From positions 1,922,001 to 1,986,000 of the forward strand of contig NZ_CP079869.1 in assembly GCF_025263265.1 (NCBI RefSeq): a DNA stretch of 64,000 nt. Reading direction: 5' to 3'. A model generated the notes under the pieces. The model did not search any database and had not been told where the DNA came from. It saw only the letters and a program-made list of their open reading frames with translations. This document shows positions 36,770 to 45,108 of this stretch, piece after piece. Source of the stretch: Mycobacterium sp. SMC-4 (GTDB lineage Bacteria > Actinomycetota > Actinomycetes > Mycobacteriales > Mycobacteriaceae). Both the position numbers and the translations under genes were made by a program. Within the stretch, counting starts at the first letter, position 1. Each line of letters begins with the position of its first letter.

Positions 36770-37852
36770 ATGTCCAACACCGTCCTTGTCACCGGTGGTT
36801 TCGGCCTGGTGGGCTCCGCCACTGTTAAGCGATTGGCTGAACTCGGTTGTCGGGTCATAGCAACCGACCTTGACACCCCAGCCAACCGAAAGGCCGTGAA
36901 GAATCTGCCGGGTGGTGTCGATGTCCGGTTGGCAGATCTGACTGACCAAGAACAGGTGCGTCGTCTTGTTTCCGGTGTCTCGCCGGACGTCGTCGTTCAT
37001 CTCGCGGCCGTCATCGCTCCGGCCATCTATCCGATTCCTCACGTCGGACGACGGGTCAACGTCGACGCGACGGCGAATTTGGTTCGGGTTGTCGAGGAGC
37101 AGCAGAAGTCTCCGCGTTTCGTTCATGCGTCGAGCATCACGGTGATGGGTCCCCGCAATCCGCATCGTACGACTCCTCCGCTCACAGCCGAGGAGCCGAT
37201 GCGGCCCTACGACGTGTATAGCGGCCAGAAGTCGGAGGCCGAAGACATCGTGCGGGGATCAGCGCTGGAATGGGTGGTTCTGCGACTCGGGGCGGTGCTC
37301 AGCCCGGACCTGGGTGCATTGCCCGTCACGTCGGACGCCATGTACTTCCAGGCGGCGCTGCCCAGCGACGGCCGGGTGCAGACCGTCGATGTCCGAGATG
37401 TCGCCTGGGCCTTCGCCGCGGCGACCACCGCCGATGTCGCCCACGAGATCCTGTTGATCGGCGGTGATGACTCCCACCGGCTGACGTATGCCGAGGTAAC
37501 CTCGGAACTCGTTGCAGCCCTGGGGCTACCGGGTGCGATGCCGCCGGGGCGCCCCGGCGATCCACAGAGCGACGACGACTGGTTCGTCACCGACTGGATG
37601 GATACGACTCGGGCCCAGGAGGCTCTGAAGTTCCAGAATCATTCGTTCCCTGACCTCACCGCGGAGTTGGCGGAGAAGTTTCGGCTGCTGCACTACCCGG
37701 GCCGGCTGCTCGCCCCCGTCGTACGACAGGTCATGGCACGACGCTCGCCGTACCGAAATGCGCCCGGTGGGTACGCTGACCCGTGGGGGATGATCCGCGC
37801 CAAGCTGGGGGAGCCACTGTGGGACCGGCCCAAGAAGTCGCCGACCCTGTAG
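36770..37852 (+). CDS. NAD-dependent epimerase/dehydratase family protein
   Basis: 360 residues of the extended SDR type. VLVTGGFGLVGSATVKRL binds NAD(P); DVRLADLTD and VVHLAAVIAP follow; the Tyr-Lys pair is in YDVYSGQKSEAED. The sequence resembles 3-beta-hydroxysteroid dehydrogenase/epimerase-like proteins more than sugar epimerases, but that is an impression only. The C-terminus has a helical extension to 360 residues. It starts 14 bp after the MFS gene with GGGAG upstream. Confidence 0.88.
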   Translation: MSNTVLVTGGFGLVGSATVKRLAELGCRVIATDLDTPANRKAVKNLPGGVDVRLADLTDQEQVRRLVSGVSPDVVVHLAAVIAPAIYPIPHVGRRVNVDATANLVRVVEEQQKSPRFVHASSITVMGPRNPHRTTPPLTAEEPMRPYDVYSGQKSEAEDIVRGSALEWVVLRLGAVLSPDLGALPVTSDAMYFQAALPSDGRVQTVDVRDVAWAFAAATTADVAHEILLIGGDDSHRLTYAEVTSELVAALGLPGAMPPGRPGDPQSDDDWFVTDWMDTTRAQEALKFQNHSFPDLTAELAEKFRLLHYPGRLLAPVVRQVMARRSPYRNAPGGYADPWGMIRAKLGEPLWDRPKKSPTL

Positions 37853-37887
37853 TCGTGCAGAAAAGCCCCGGCTAGGAAAGGACATTC

Positions 37888-38274
37888 ATGCGGGTACCCC
37901 GTGCTGTCGCGCACTTCAATCGCCGTGTCACCAACCCGATCGCCCGGTCGCTGACGCCGTGGCTTCCGTTGCTGGGGACCCTCGAGCACACAGGTCGTAA
38001 GTCGGGACGGCGGTATCGCACCCCCCTGTTGGTGTTCACCACCCGCACCGGCTATGCCATCCTGATCGGCTACGGGATGGGCACGGACTGGCTGAAGAAC
38101 GTCCTCGCCGGCGGGGCCGCGACCATGCACAAGCGGGGCAGGATCATCGAGTTGGCCAACCCCCAGATCGTGAGCAAGGTCGAGGCCGCGCGCCTCATCG
38201 CGCCGGGGCCCCGGATGTTCTATCGCCTGTTCCCTTACAACGAAGCAACTCTGCTTCTGACGAGAAGCACCTGA
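37888..38274 (+). CDS. Deazaflavin (F420)-dependent nitroreductase-family protein (Ddn-like)
   Basis: 128 residues. LEHTGRKSGRRYRTPLLVFTTRTGYAILIGYGMGTDWLKNVLAGG is the split beta-barrel core of the F420-dependent Ddn/FDOR-B family, with the GRKSG turn that contacts the deazaflavin phosphate. Such enzymes reduce quinones, enones or nitro compounds using F420H2. AAGGACATTC precedes ATG 37888. It closes the plus-strand gene series and is convergent with the MDR gene. Confidence 0.88.
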   Translation: MRVPRAVAHFNRRVTNPIARSLTPWLPLLGTLEHTGRKSGRRYRTPLLVFTTRTGYAILIGYGMGTDWLKNVLAGGAATMHKRGRIIELANPQIVSKVEAARLIAPGPRMFYRLFPYNEATLLLTRST

Positions 38275-38307
38275 GCATGTCGATTCGGGCGCTCGAGACC
38301 CCGGAGG

Positions 38308-39315
38308 TCAGAACCCACCGGCGACGCGAACGACCGCGCGCCCCGAGTATCGCCCAGCGCGGACCTCGTCGAGCACGCTCTGCACGTCTTTGACGTCCAC
38401 GTCGTGCAGTACGTCGGAAAGATGTTGTGGCCGCAGTGAATCGCCCAGTTGATCCCAGAGTGCGCGCCGCGGTGTGATCGACATCTGTACCGAGTCGATG
38501 CCCAGCAACGAGACGCCGCGCAGGATGAACGGCATCACGGTGGTGTTCAGGCCGGCGCCTCCGGTGAGGCCACTGGCCGCCACGGCACCTCCGTACTGTG
38601 TGCTACTGAGCACGTCCGCCAACGTGGCCCCGCCCACGCAGTCGACCGCGCCCGCCCAACGGGTCTTGCCCAGCGGGCGGGGCTTGGCGTCCGGGTCTTC
38701 GGGCAGCCGACCGATGACGTCGGTCGCGCCCAGCGCTTTCAAATGCGCAGCCGCCTCGGGTTTGCCGGTCGACGCCACCACCTCGTAGCCCGCAGCAGAC
38801 AACAGATCGACGCTGACCGAGCCGACGCCGCCCGTCGCGCCCGTCACCAGGATCGGACCGTCCTGCGGCACGATGCCGTGTCTTTGCAGCGCCTGCACAC
38901 TCATCGCTGCGGTGAATCCGGCGGTACCTATCGCAGCACCTTCGCGCGGGCTCAGCGCACCCAGCTTGACGACCTGATCGGCGGGAACGCGCGCGAATTC
39001 GGCGTAGCCGCCGTGTCTGCCCGTACCGATGTCGTAGCCGTGGGCGAGGACGGCCTCTCCGACGGCGAACTCATCGGATTCCGACGAGACGACCTCACCG
39101 GCGAGGTCGATGCCGGGAACGATCGGATACGTGCGGACCACGCCGCCTTTGGGGGTGACGGCCAAAGCGTCCTTGTAGTTGACGCCGGAGTAGTGCACTC
39201 GGATGGTGACCTCTCCGGGAGGGAGATCGGTGTCGTGCAGAGTCTCGACTGCCAGCGTGATGCCGTCGTCGTCTTGACGGGCGACGAGTGCCTGGAAAGA
39301 GGTGGCGTGAGTCAT
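38308..39315 (-). CDS. Zinc-free medium-chain reductase of the AcuI/YhdH (acrylyl-CoA reductase) family
   Basis: 335 residues. HYSGVNYKDALAVTPKGGVVRTYPIVPGIDLAGEVV, the NADPH motif VTGATGGVGSVSVDLL, and ASTGKPEAAAHLKALGATDVI are typical of YhdH/AcuI; zinc-binding Cys clusters are missing. The family reduces the C=C bond of acryloyl-CoA and other enones. It runs in the same direction as the ferredoxin and P450 genes downstream of their shared promoter and could act on an unsaturated intermediate. Confidence 0.9.
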   Translation of the reverse strand: MTHATSFQALVARQDDDGITLAVETLHDTDLPPGEVTIRVHYSGVNYKDALAVTPKGGVVRTYPIVPGIDLAGEVVSSESDEFAVGEAVLAHGYDIGTGRHGGYAEFARVPADQVVKLGALSPREGAAIGTAGFTAAMSVQALQRHGIVPQDGPILVTGATGGVGSVSVDLLSAAGYEVVASTGKPEAAAHLKALGATDVIGRLPEDPDAKPRPLGKTRWAGAVDCVGGATLADVLSSTQYGGAVAASGLTGGAGLNTTVMPFILRGVSLLGIDSVQMSITPRRALWDQLGDSLRPQHLSDVLHDVDVKDVQSVLDEVRAGRYSGRAVVRVAGGF

Positions 39316-39331
39316 GGGAAGCGATGCCTTT

Positions 39332-39526
39332 CTAGCTGGTGATTTCGGCGATGGCTCGTTCGGGGCAGTTCGCGATCGCGTCCTTCACCGCCCCCTCGAG
39401 GTGTTCGGGTATCTCTGAGGGTTGCGCAACGGCCCAGCCGTCGTCATTGAGTTCGAATACCTCGGGGCACAAGGTCAGGCACATTCCATGGCCGGCGCAG
39501 CGGTCCTCGTCGACGGTGATCCTCAT
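39332..39526 (-). CDS. P450-type ferredoxin (Cys-His variant cluster)
   Basis: 64 residues. The cluster motif is C10-A-G-H13-G-M-C16-L-T-L-C20-P and C54-P: the usual second Cys of a 4Fe-4S ferredoxin is His13, as in mycobacterial ferredoxins that pair with P450s and hold 3Fe-4S or His-ligated clusters. It delivers electrons one at a time to a P450. It overlaps the adjacent P450 gene by 4 bp, so that P450 is its obvious partner; it may also serve the other four P450s of the window. Confidence 0.94.
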   Translation of the reverse strand: MRITVDEDRCAGHGMCLTLCPEVFELNDDGWAVAQPSEIPEHLEGAVKDAIANCPERAIAEITS

Positions 39527-40812
39527 CGTTGGTTCCCGACCAGGTCGAACTCCAGGTGCAGCTGCGTCAGGCCGCGCAGGATGTACGTGGGGATGTAGCG
39601 ATACCTGCGGTCACCCGGCGGACCATGGTGTTTCTCACTGATGCGGATGTCGGTGGTGCGATCGAGAAGCCGCTCGATCCCCACGCGGGTTTCGGCACGG
39701 GCCAGCGGCGCGCCGGGGCAGCTGTGGATGCCGCGACCGAAAGCCAGATGCTGGCGCGCGTTCTTGCGTTCCGGGTCGAACGTGTCGGGATCGACGAACC
39801 GCCTGGGGTCACGGTTGGCGGCCGCGTTGAGCACCATCAGAGTGCTGCCTGCGCTGATGGGCTGGTCACCGACGACCGTCGGCACGCGCGACAAGCGGAA
39901 GTCACCCTTGACCGGGCTCTCGATCCTCAGACATTCCTCGATGAAGTTCGGCAGCAGGCTGCGATCGGCCCGCAACCTGGCCTGGATGTCCGGCCGGTCA
40001 CCGATCACCTTCAAGGCCGTGGACAGCAATCGCACCGTGGTCTCCTGCCCGGCCGAGAACACATTTGTCGCCACCCGAACGACGTCGCCGACGTCGGGCA
40101 CGGTTCCGTCAGGGAAGGTCGCGGTCGCCAGGCCGGTCAGCACGTCGTCGCGGGGCTCGGCACGCCTGTCCTCGATGTACGTCGCGAAAACGTCGTACAG
40201 GTACTCGAGCGGTGTCTTGCTCAACGTCTTGTCCGCGTTTCCCAGACCGCCACCGTGGGTGCCACGCGCGAGCCGCTCGAGCAATTCCGGGCGATCCTGT
40301 TCCGGCACGCCCAACAGATCGGCGATCACCCGCAGCGTGAAGGGTCCGGCGAACCCGGCGATGAACTCACCCTCGCCATCGGCCAGGAATTCGTCGAGAA
40401 TGTCATCGGCCAGCTGCCACATGGCGTCCTCATTCTCCTTGAGGCGCTTGGGAGTGATCAGGCGCATCAGCAGGCCCCGGTGATTGGTGTGCACCGGTGG
40501 ATCCAATGTCGGGAGCTGATCACTGAAGGGCAATTCGTCGCGGTGCTGCGCGATCACATCGGTGACATCGTCACCTTCGAGGGGAACCGGGAAGCCCGGG
40601 AAGGGGCCCGACACCGAGATGCATGAGGAGAAGGTGGTGGCGTCGTTGTAGACGTCGACCGCTTCCTGCCAGCCGGTCACCATCGTCACCCCGTAGTGGT
40701 TCTCACGACTGACGGGACACTTCGAGCGAAGGGCCTCGTACAACGGGAATGGGTCGTCGGTCAGCCGCGGATCACGGAAGAAATCTACGGAACTCACATC
40801 CTCCGTCGTCAT
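39523..40812 (-). CDS. Cytochrome P450
   Basis: 429 residues from ATG 40812, preceded by GAGGAG; TTG 40833 and ATG 40830 are weaker alternatives. I-helix VFSAGQETTVRLL, ExxR in EECLRIESPV, heme loop FGRGIHSCPGAPLARAE with Cys365. A paralog of the P450 at 33335-34606. Its stop overlaps the ferredoxin start (ATGA), a coupled P450-ferredoxin unit. It is divergent from a TetR gene across a 416-bp gap and is probably regulated by that protein. Confidence 0.95.
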   Translation of the reverse strand: MTTEDVSSVDFFRDPRLTDDPFPLYEALRSKCPVSRENHYGVTMVTGWQEAVDVYNDATTFSSCISVSGPFPGFPVPLEGDDVTDVIAQHRDELPFSDQLPTLDPPVHTNHRGLLMRLITPKRLKENEDAMWQLADDILDEFLADGEGEFIAGFAGPFTLRVIADLLGVPEQDRPELLERLARGTHGGGLGNADKTLSKTPLEYLYDVFATYIEDRRAEPRDDVLTGLATATFPDGTVPDVGDVVRVATNVFSAGQETTVRLLSTALKVIGDRPDIQARLRADRSLLPNFIEECLRIESPVKGDFRLSRVPTVVGDQPISAGSTLMVLNAAANRDPRRFVDPDTFDPERKNARQHLAFGRGIHSCPGAPLARAETRVGIERLLDRTTDIRISEKHHGPPGDRRYRYIPTYILRGLTQLHLEFDLVGNQR

Positions 40813-41228
40813 GCGCTCCTCGCTTCTCATCAATCGTCTCGGGCCCGGGTGATCGGGTCCCTGCGCGAGATGAACGTCGACTCCGCGGCCGCCGCCGATG
40901 GGCTGCTCCGCGAAAAGTCCGCACGCCGAAGAATGTTCCGTACTAGCGGGCAGGCCTGCTGCAGAGCTGCGGACACGTGGGCTCGACGGGTTCGCGCCAC
41001 CTCAGAGTAGCAGATTCTGCGCATCACCATAGGCGTTGAACGCATTCGTGTATTCTCACTTTGTCAGAAGAAAACTTGCCTTTTTAGAGAGCAACGTTCT
41101 CATAGTTCTCGGGAGGGTGGCGTGTCGGCGATCAGCACTTCGGGCCTTCCGTGTGATGCCGATATGGTGACCGTTATGCCGCCGTCGGAGACCACCCGTG
41201 ACCGCGCACGTCGTCGCGACGACGTCCG
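40813..41228. other. 416-bp intergenic region between divergent P450 and TetR genes
   Basis: It holds a GAGAGC...TTCTC operator-like site (41087-41101), extra TTCTC half-sites at 41052 and 41106, and an AT-rich stretch 41041-41100 that is unusual for this GC-rich DNA and likely holds promoters. A minus-strand frame from 41045 to 40830 (71 codons) is open but has no recognisable domain and no good ribosome site, so I do not call it a gene. Confidence 0.6.
41087..41101. promoter_or_regulatory. GAGAGCAACGTTCTC operator-like site
   Basis: Imperfect palindrome matching 11 of 15 bases of the better copy at 45068-45082 (GAGAACAGTATTCTC). It lies 127 bp before the TetR start and 275 bp before the P450 start. 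The two sites flank a block of CoA-ligase and dehydratase genes, suggesting control by the TetR at 41229. Confidence 0.5.
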
Positions 41229-41933
41229 ATGACCACGCCGGGCAGACCCCAGTCGGGGCGAACAGGCGAAGCGGCCACGTCATGGCAGGAACGCGCTATC
41301 GAGCGCCGCCTCGGCGAGGCGCGCGCCCGGGCGGTGGAGCGGAGTACGCAGTTCCTGGCGACAGCCCTCGAACTCGTCGAGGAGTCCGGCCCGGCGAGCC
41401 TCACCCTGCAAACCCTCGCTGATCGCGCGAACCTGAGTCTTCGTACCTTCTACCAGCACTTCGCCGGTAAGGAAGAACTGCTGTTGGCGTTGTACGAAGA
41501 CGTCACCTCGAAGTACACCGAAGCAATCAGAGAGATGGTCGAGGCCGCTGACGGCCCGATGGCACAGCTCGAAGCCTGGTGTCGGGGCGTCCTTTCCCGT
41601 CCGGGCGCGTCGGAAGCGGTGGGCGGTCGTCTGGTCTTGCTCTACAACCTCAGCCTCGAGTTGAACAATCCAGAGGCTTTCGCCAAGGTGTGGGAGCCGC
41701 ACCGGAAGCTGCTGACGGAGATCCTCACGGCCTGCGCCGAAGCAGGTCTCATCCGTGACGATCTGACCCTGCCGCAATTGACGTCGCTCCTGGGTTACAC
41801 GCTGACCTCGTTCGGTCAGTTCAACGCGGTTCACGAGGGATTGGACGGCGCCAGCCTCACCGAGGAGGTCGTCTGGTCCTGGTGCCGTCAGGCAATCATG
41901 CCCCGCCCCGACGGGTCGACCGGCACGTCATAG
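41229..41933 (+). CDS. TetR/AcrR family transcriptional regulator
   Basis: 234 residues. The helix-turn-helix is LTLQTLADRANLSLRTFYQHFAGKEELLLALYED (about residues 58-91); the C-terminal domain is helical and ligand-binding with no known specificity. It is divergent from the P450-ferredoxin-MDR unit and convergent with the CoA ligase (3 bp between stops), so it likely controls both. Candidate sites are the GAGAAC-type palindromes at 41087 and 45068. Confidence 0.92.
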   Translation: MTTPGRPQSGRTGEAATSWQERAIERRLGEARARAVERSTQFLATALELVEESGPASLTLQTLADRANLSLRTFYQHFAGKEELLLALYEDVTSKYTEAIREMVEAADGPMAQLEAWCRGVLSRPGASEAVGGRLVLLYNLSLELNNPEAFAKVWEPHRKLLTEILTACAEAGLIRDDLTLPQLTSLLGYTLTSFGQFNAVHEGLDGASLTEEVVWSWCRQAIMPRPDGSTGTS

Positions 41934-41936
41934 ATG

Positions 41937-43640
41937 TCACTGTCCGGCAACCGTTTTGGACATTCGCACCATCGCGAGATCGCGCAGATCACTCGACTTG
42001 ATCTTGTCGCTCCCGGTGAGGGTGATGTCGGCGTCCTCGAAGAACAGCACATGACGCGGCACCTTGTAGCTCGCCAGCCGACCCCGCAGGTAGCGCCGTA
42101 TCTCCTCCGGATCCATGCTCGCGTTCTCGCGGGGCACGACACAGGCGACGACGACCTCGCCGAGCGAGGGATGGGGTAGGCCTACCGTTTTGCCCACCTT
42201 CACGTCGGGATGTGTCCTCAGGGCATCGTCGACTTCGAGTGGTGAAACATTGGCTCCGCCGGTCTTGATGACGTCGGACAGCCTGCCGTCCCAGTAGAGC
42301 CGCCCCTCTTCGTCCAGATAACCGTTGTCGCCGGTGTGGAAGAACCCTTCGGAATCCAGCGTCTCGTCCAGTGGGACCCCCACGTATCCCAGCATCAAAG
42401 TCGGCCCCTTGACGCAGATCTCGCCCATTTCGCCGCGCGGGAGCACCGTGTCGCCGATCGGGTCGACGATCTTGAGCGTGACACCCGGAAGCGGAATACC
42501 CCAACTGCCGCGGTGGACCTCATCCGGTGTACCGTACTCGAAAATGGTTGAGATCGTGAAGGTTTCGGTGTTGCCGTAGGCGTGATCGGGAAGATGCCAC
42601 TCATGGGTGACAGTTGGGTGACGTGCTATCGGAGTCTTGACGTCGGCGAACCTCATGCAGCTGAGGTCAACGGAGTGCCAGTTGGGCGCGGACTCGACCT
42701 GTGCCCACTGATGGGGCCATGCGAAGGGATAATTGACCCGTTCGGCAGCCATCAACTCGAGTGCCTCGACCGCATCGAATGTGGGCTGCAGGACCAGGCA
42801 TCCACCGGCGGCCAGTGTGGCGCCCAGGGACATGACGAAGTTGCCCGACCAGAAATAGCCGTTCGCCGACCAGCAGCGGAGGTGATCGTCGGGCCCGAAG
42901 TGGCACACCCTGCGGAAGCGCCACATCTGAATGGTGACACCCCGGTGAGCGCTGAGGATACCCTTCGGCTTGCTCGTGGTGCCCGAGGAGAAGAACAGCA
43001 CGCCGACATCGCTGGGTCGCGTTGCCCCGGCGGTCGCATGGATCAACTGATGCGGTTGGTCGTGGCCACGGGCGACGAAGGCATCCCAGGAGTCGATGCC
43101 CGGCGTCGCATCGCCGACGGTCGCGAGGTGGCGCAGGTACGGCAACGTCTCACACTGCAGAGCACCGGGGTCGGCTGTGGCGATTTCAGGTGCCAGTTCG
43201 CAAAGGACAGCGGTGAAGTCGGTCTTGAGCACGCGCCGCTCGAACAACAACACGGCGACGCTCGAGGCGTTGAGTAGGTACTCGAGCTCTGCGGCGGTGG
43301 AGAAGGTGCTCAGCGTCACCGCGACGCCGCCCGCCAGTGAGATGCCGAAGAACGCCGACAACCATTCCGGCCGGTTGGTCATCAGGACGCCGACGCGGGC
43401 GTCCTTGCCGATCCCGACCGCACGCAGAGCGCGCGCAACATCGACGGCCCGGTTCCACAGCTCGTCGTATGACCATCGGGCGGGGGTGCCCTCGGCGCTG
43501 AACACCAAAGCCTCGCGGTCGCGGTACATCGTGGTCACATCACGGAGGAATCCCGGTAAGGTGAGGGAGCCGAGCCCCGGCTCATCGCTCAACGGTGGAC
43601 CGGAGACCAGCGAAAGCGTTTCGCTCGCTTCAGTGTTCAT
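41937..43640 (-). CDS. AMP-dependent acyl-CoA synthetase/ligase
   Basis: 567 residues of the ANL superfamily. The P-loop VGVLFFSSGTTSKPKGILSAH, the A5 region YGNTETFTISTIFEYG, the hinge YWDGRLSDVIKTGGANVSPLEV and the C-terminal lysine region (TLTGSDKIKSSDLRD) are all present. It activates a carboxylic acid as acyl-AMP, then acyl-CoA. Together with the FAS1-like dehydratase, ACAD pair and crotonase nearby it could start a side-chain beta-oxidation. The order is ligase downstream of the dehydratase gene in one unit (15-bp gap). Confidence 0.93.
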   Translation of the reverse strand: MNTEASETLSLVSGPPLSDEPGLGSLTLPGFLRDVTTMYRDREALVFSAEGTPARWSYDELWNRAVDVARALRAVGIGKDARVGVLMTNRPEWLSAFFGISLAGGVAVTLSTFSTAAELEYLLNASSVAVLLFERRVLKTDFTAVLCELAPEIATADPGALQCETLPYLRHLATVGDATPGIDSWDAFVARGHDQPHQLIHATAGATRPSDVGVLFFSSGTTSKPKGILSAHRGVTIQMWRFRRVCHFGPDDHLRCWSANGYFWSGNFVMSLGATLAAGGCLVLQPTFDAVEALELMAAERVNYPFAWPHQWAQVESAPNWHSVDLSCMRFADVKTPIARHPTVTHEWHLPDHAYGNTETFTISTIFEYGTPDEVHRGSWGIPLPGVTLKIVDPIGDTVLPRGEMGEICVKGPTLMLGYVGVPLDETLDSEGFFHTGDNGYLDEEGRLYWDGRLSDVIKTGGANVSPLEVDDALRTHPDVKVGKTVGLPHPSLGEVVVACVVPRENASMDPEEIRRYLRGRLASYKVPRHVLFFEDADITLTGSDKIKSSDLRDLAMVRMSKTVAGQ

Positions 43641-43655
43641 GGCGGATGCTTCTGC

Positions 43656-44855
43656 TTATGCCGGGAGCTCGATTTCGGCCACGCACTTGACCAACTCCTC
43701 GCCGTTCTGGTTGGTCAGGTGGAGCCTGACCTGCACGACGGGGACCCCCCAGGGTGAGTCGTACTCCTTGCCGACGATCTCGGCATCGAAATACGTGACG
43801 TCACCTTCGAAGGCGGGTCCGCGGAAATCGGCTTTACTGTGGCGGACCATCCCGTCATGGCCGGCCCAGAACGCGAGATAGTCGGTGCACCAGGCGCCCA
43901 TTGTCGCGCCATACCCGTACGCGCGTGCCATCCCCACTTCAGACGCCCTCTCGGCATCGATGTGGCCCCGCGACGGTCCCAGATAGAGCCCATCTCGCTT
44001 GCGGGGGTCGATGAAGGCGTCCTCCTCATCGAAGGCGAAATCCTTCCCGAAGCCCGGATCCTGATAGACCCACGGATCCTCGATGTCGGGGGGTGCCACC
44101 CATTCGAAACCACCCCAGATGTTGAAAACGAACGCTCGGTACTCGGTGGTGAAGGTGGCGATACTGTGCGGTCCGATGACCCGGCGGGGCAGTGTGTCGC
44201 CGACCTTCACCTCATCGAAGTGCGGCGATATTCCGAGCCGGTTGGACTCCAGCCAGTCGCGGCGAACTTTGTCGATCTCGTCGAGCTCCTGTGCCGACCA
44301 CCGCTTGATGTCCCCGAGCTGACTTTCGAACATGCCCCGTTTGGCTGCCTCCTCGTAGAGGTAACGGATCGCCGTGGATCTCTCACGGGCCACCAGAACA
44401 CCGTGTTGGTTCCGGTGAGTGGTATCGCCGCGCGAGAACATGGTGGGCCCGGCGAATTTGGTCTCCACCACCTTGTAGTCGTGGAAACGCCGTTCCTGGA
44501 ACAGTTTGTCCCCCGGGCGGACTGGGCAGCCGTAAAACCACCACTCCTCGCCACCGAAGATGAGGTGGCTGTTCGGTATGTGTCCGACGCAGGCGGGCCC
44601 CGCACCGTGACCGTAGTCGAGCGCGACCGCGATGGACTGCGGCGCGATGATTCCGCCGAACTTCGATGAACGCGCGAACGTTTCGTTCCAGTGGATGGGG
44701 TTCGGGTAGTCCATGGCCATCACCCACCGGCGGATGTCCGACGAGCTGCACGGATCCCACAGCTGACCGCCGCCGACAGGCTTGCCGACTCGGTGGTCGA
44801 CGTCCGACAGGTCGAGTTCGACCCGCGATGTCCCCGGGCTGGATGTGCTGGTCAT
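43656..44855 (-). CDS. MaoC-like/FAS1-type acyl dehydratase, double hotdog
   Basis: 399 residues from ATG 44855 with GAGGAG just upstream; the open frame beyond is not conserved-looking. Two hotdog domains: an N-terminal FAS1-like dehydratase domain (MAMDYPNPIHWNE, APQSIAVALDYG, FGGEEWWFYGCPVRPGDKL, VLVARERSTAIRY) and a C-terminal MaoC-like half (YGYGATMGAWCTDYLAFWAGHDG, FRGPAFEGDVTYFDAEIVGKEY). The family hydrates enoyl-CoA esters, in mycobacteria often on steroid side chains. The canonical hydratase Asp/His pair is not obvious in the second half, so roles may be split. Confidence 0.85.
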   Translation of the reverse strand: MTSTSSPGTSRVELDLSDVDHRVGKPVGGGQLWDPCSSSDIRRWVMAMDYPNPIHWNETFARSSKFGGIIAPQSIAVALDYGHGAGPACVGHIPNSHLIFGGEEWWFYGCPVRPGDKLFQERRFHDYKVVETKFAGPTMFSRGDTTHRNQHGVLVARERSTAIRYLYEEAAKRGMFESQLGDIKRWSAQELDEIDKVRRDWLESNRLGISPHFDEVKVGDTLPRRVIGPHSIATFTTEYRAFVFNIWGGFEWVAPPDIEDPWVYQDPGFGKDFAFDEEDAFIDPRKRDGLYLGPSRGHIDAERASEVGMARAYGYGATMGAWCTDYLAFWAGHDGMVRHSKADFRGPAFEGDVTYFDAEIVGKEYDSPWGVPVVQVRLHLTNQNGEELVKCVAEIELPA

Positions 44856-45044
44856 GGTGTCTCCTCGAGCTCGGCGTGGCCTGGGCGCGAAGCTCGGGCG
44901 CCACTGGGTCCGTGCACCGACGTAGCACTCACAGCTCGTCGCGCCACGGCCGCCGGCGTGCTCCACGAGCGCTGCGCCGTCCTCGATCTCCGCGTCCTGT
45001 CAATCATGGATGCTGTTATTAGCTCATGAGTATTGTCAAGATTT

Positions 45045-45056
45045 GTCAACGTTGAC
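45045..45056. promoter_or_regulatory. Perfect 12-bp palindrome GTCAACGTTGAC
   Basis: It lies in the 253-bp divergent promoter region between the dehydratase (start 44855) and ACAD (start 45109) genes, with two TTGTCAA repeats overlapping its left edge. It could be an operator, or part of -35 elements (GTTGAC). Confidence 0.45.
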
Positions 45057-45067
45057 TTTCGCAGAAT

Positions 45068-45082
45068 GAGAACAGTATTCTC
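45068..45082. promoter_or_regulatory. GAGAACAGTATTCTC operator-like palindrome
   Basis: Arms GAGAA and TTCTC pair perfectly around a 5-base centre. It is 26 bp before the ACAD start at 45109 and resembles the site at 41087-41101. Confidence 0.55.
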
Positions 45083-45108
45083 GCTGCAGTCGAGGAGATT
45101 GGAGCGCA

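Noticed and set aside
40830..41045. 71-codon minus-strand frame upstream of the P450
   Set aside because: No good ribosome site, no motif, Arg/Ser-rich composition typical of chance frames; it is kept only as a remark on the intergenic region.
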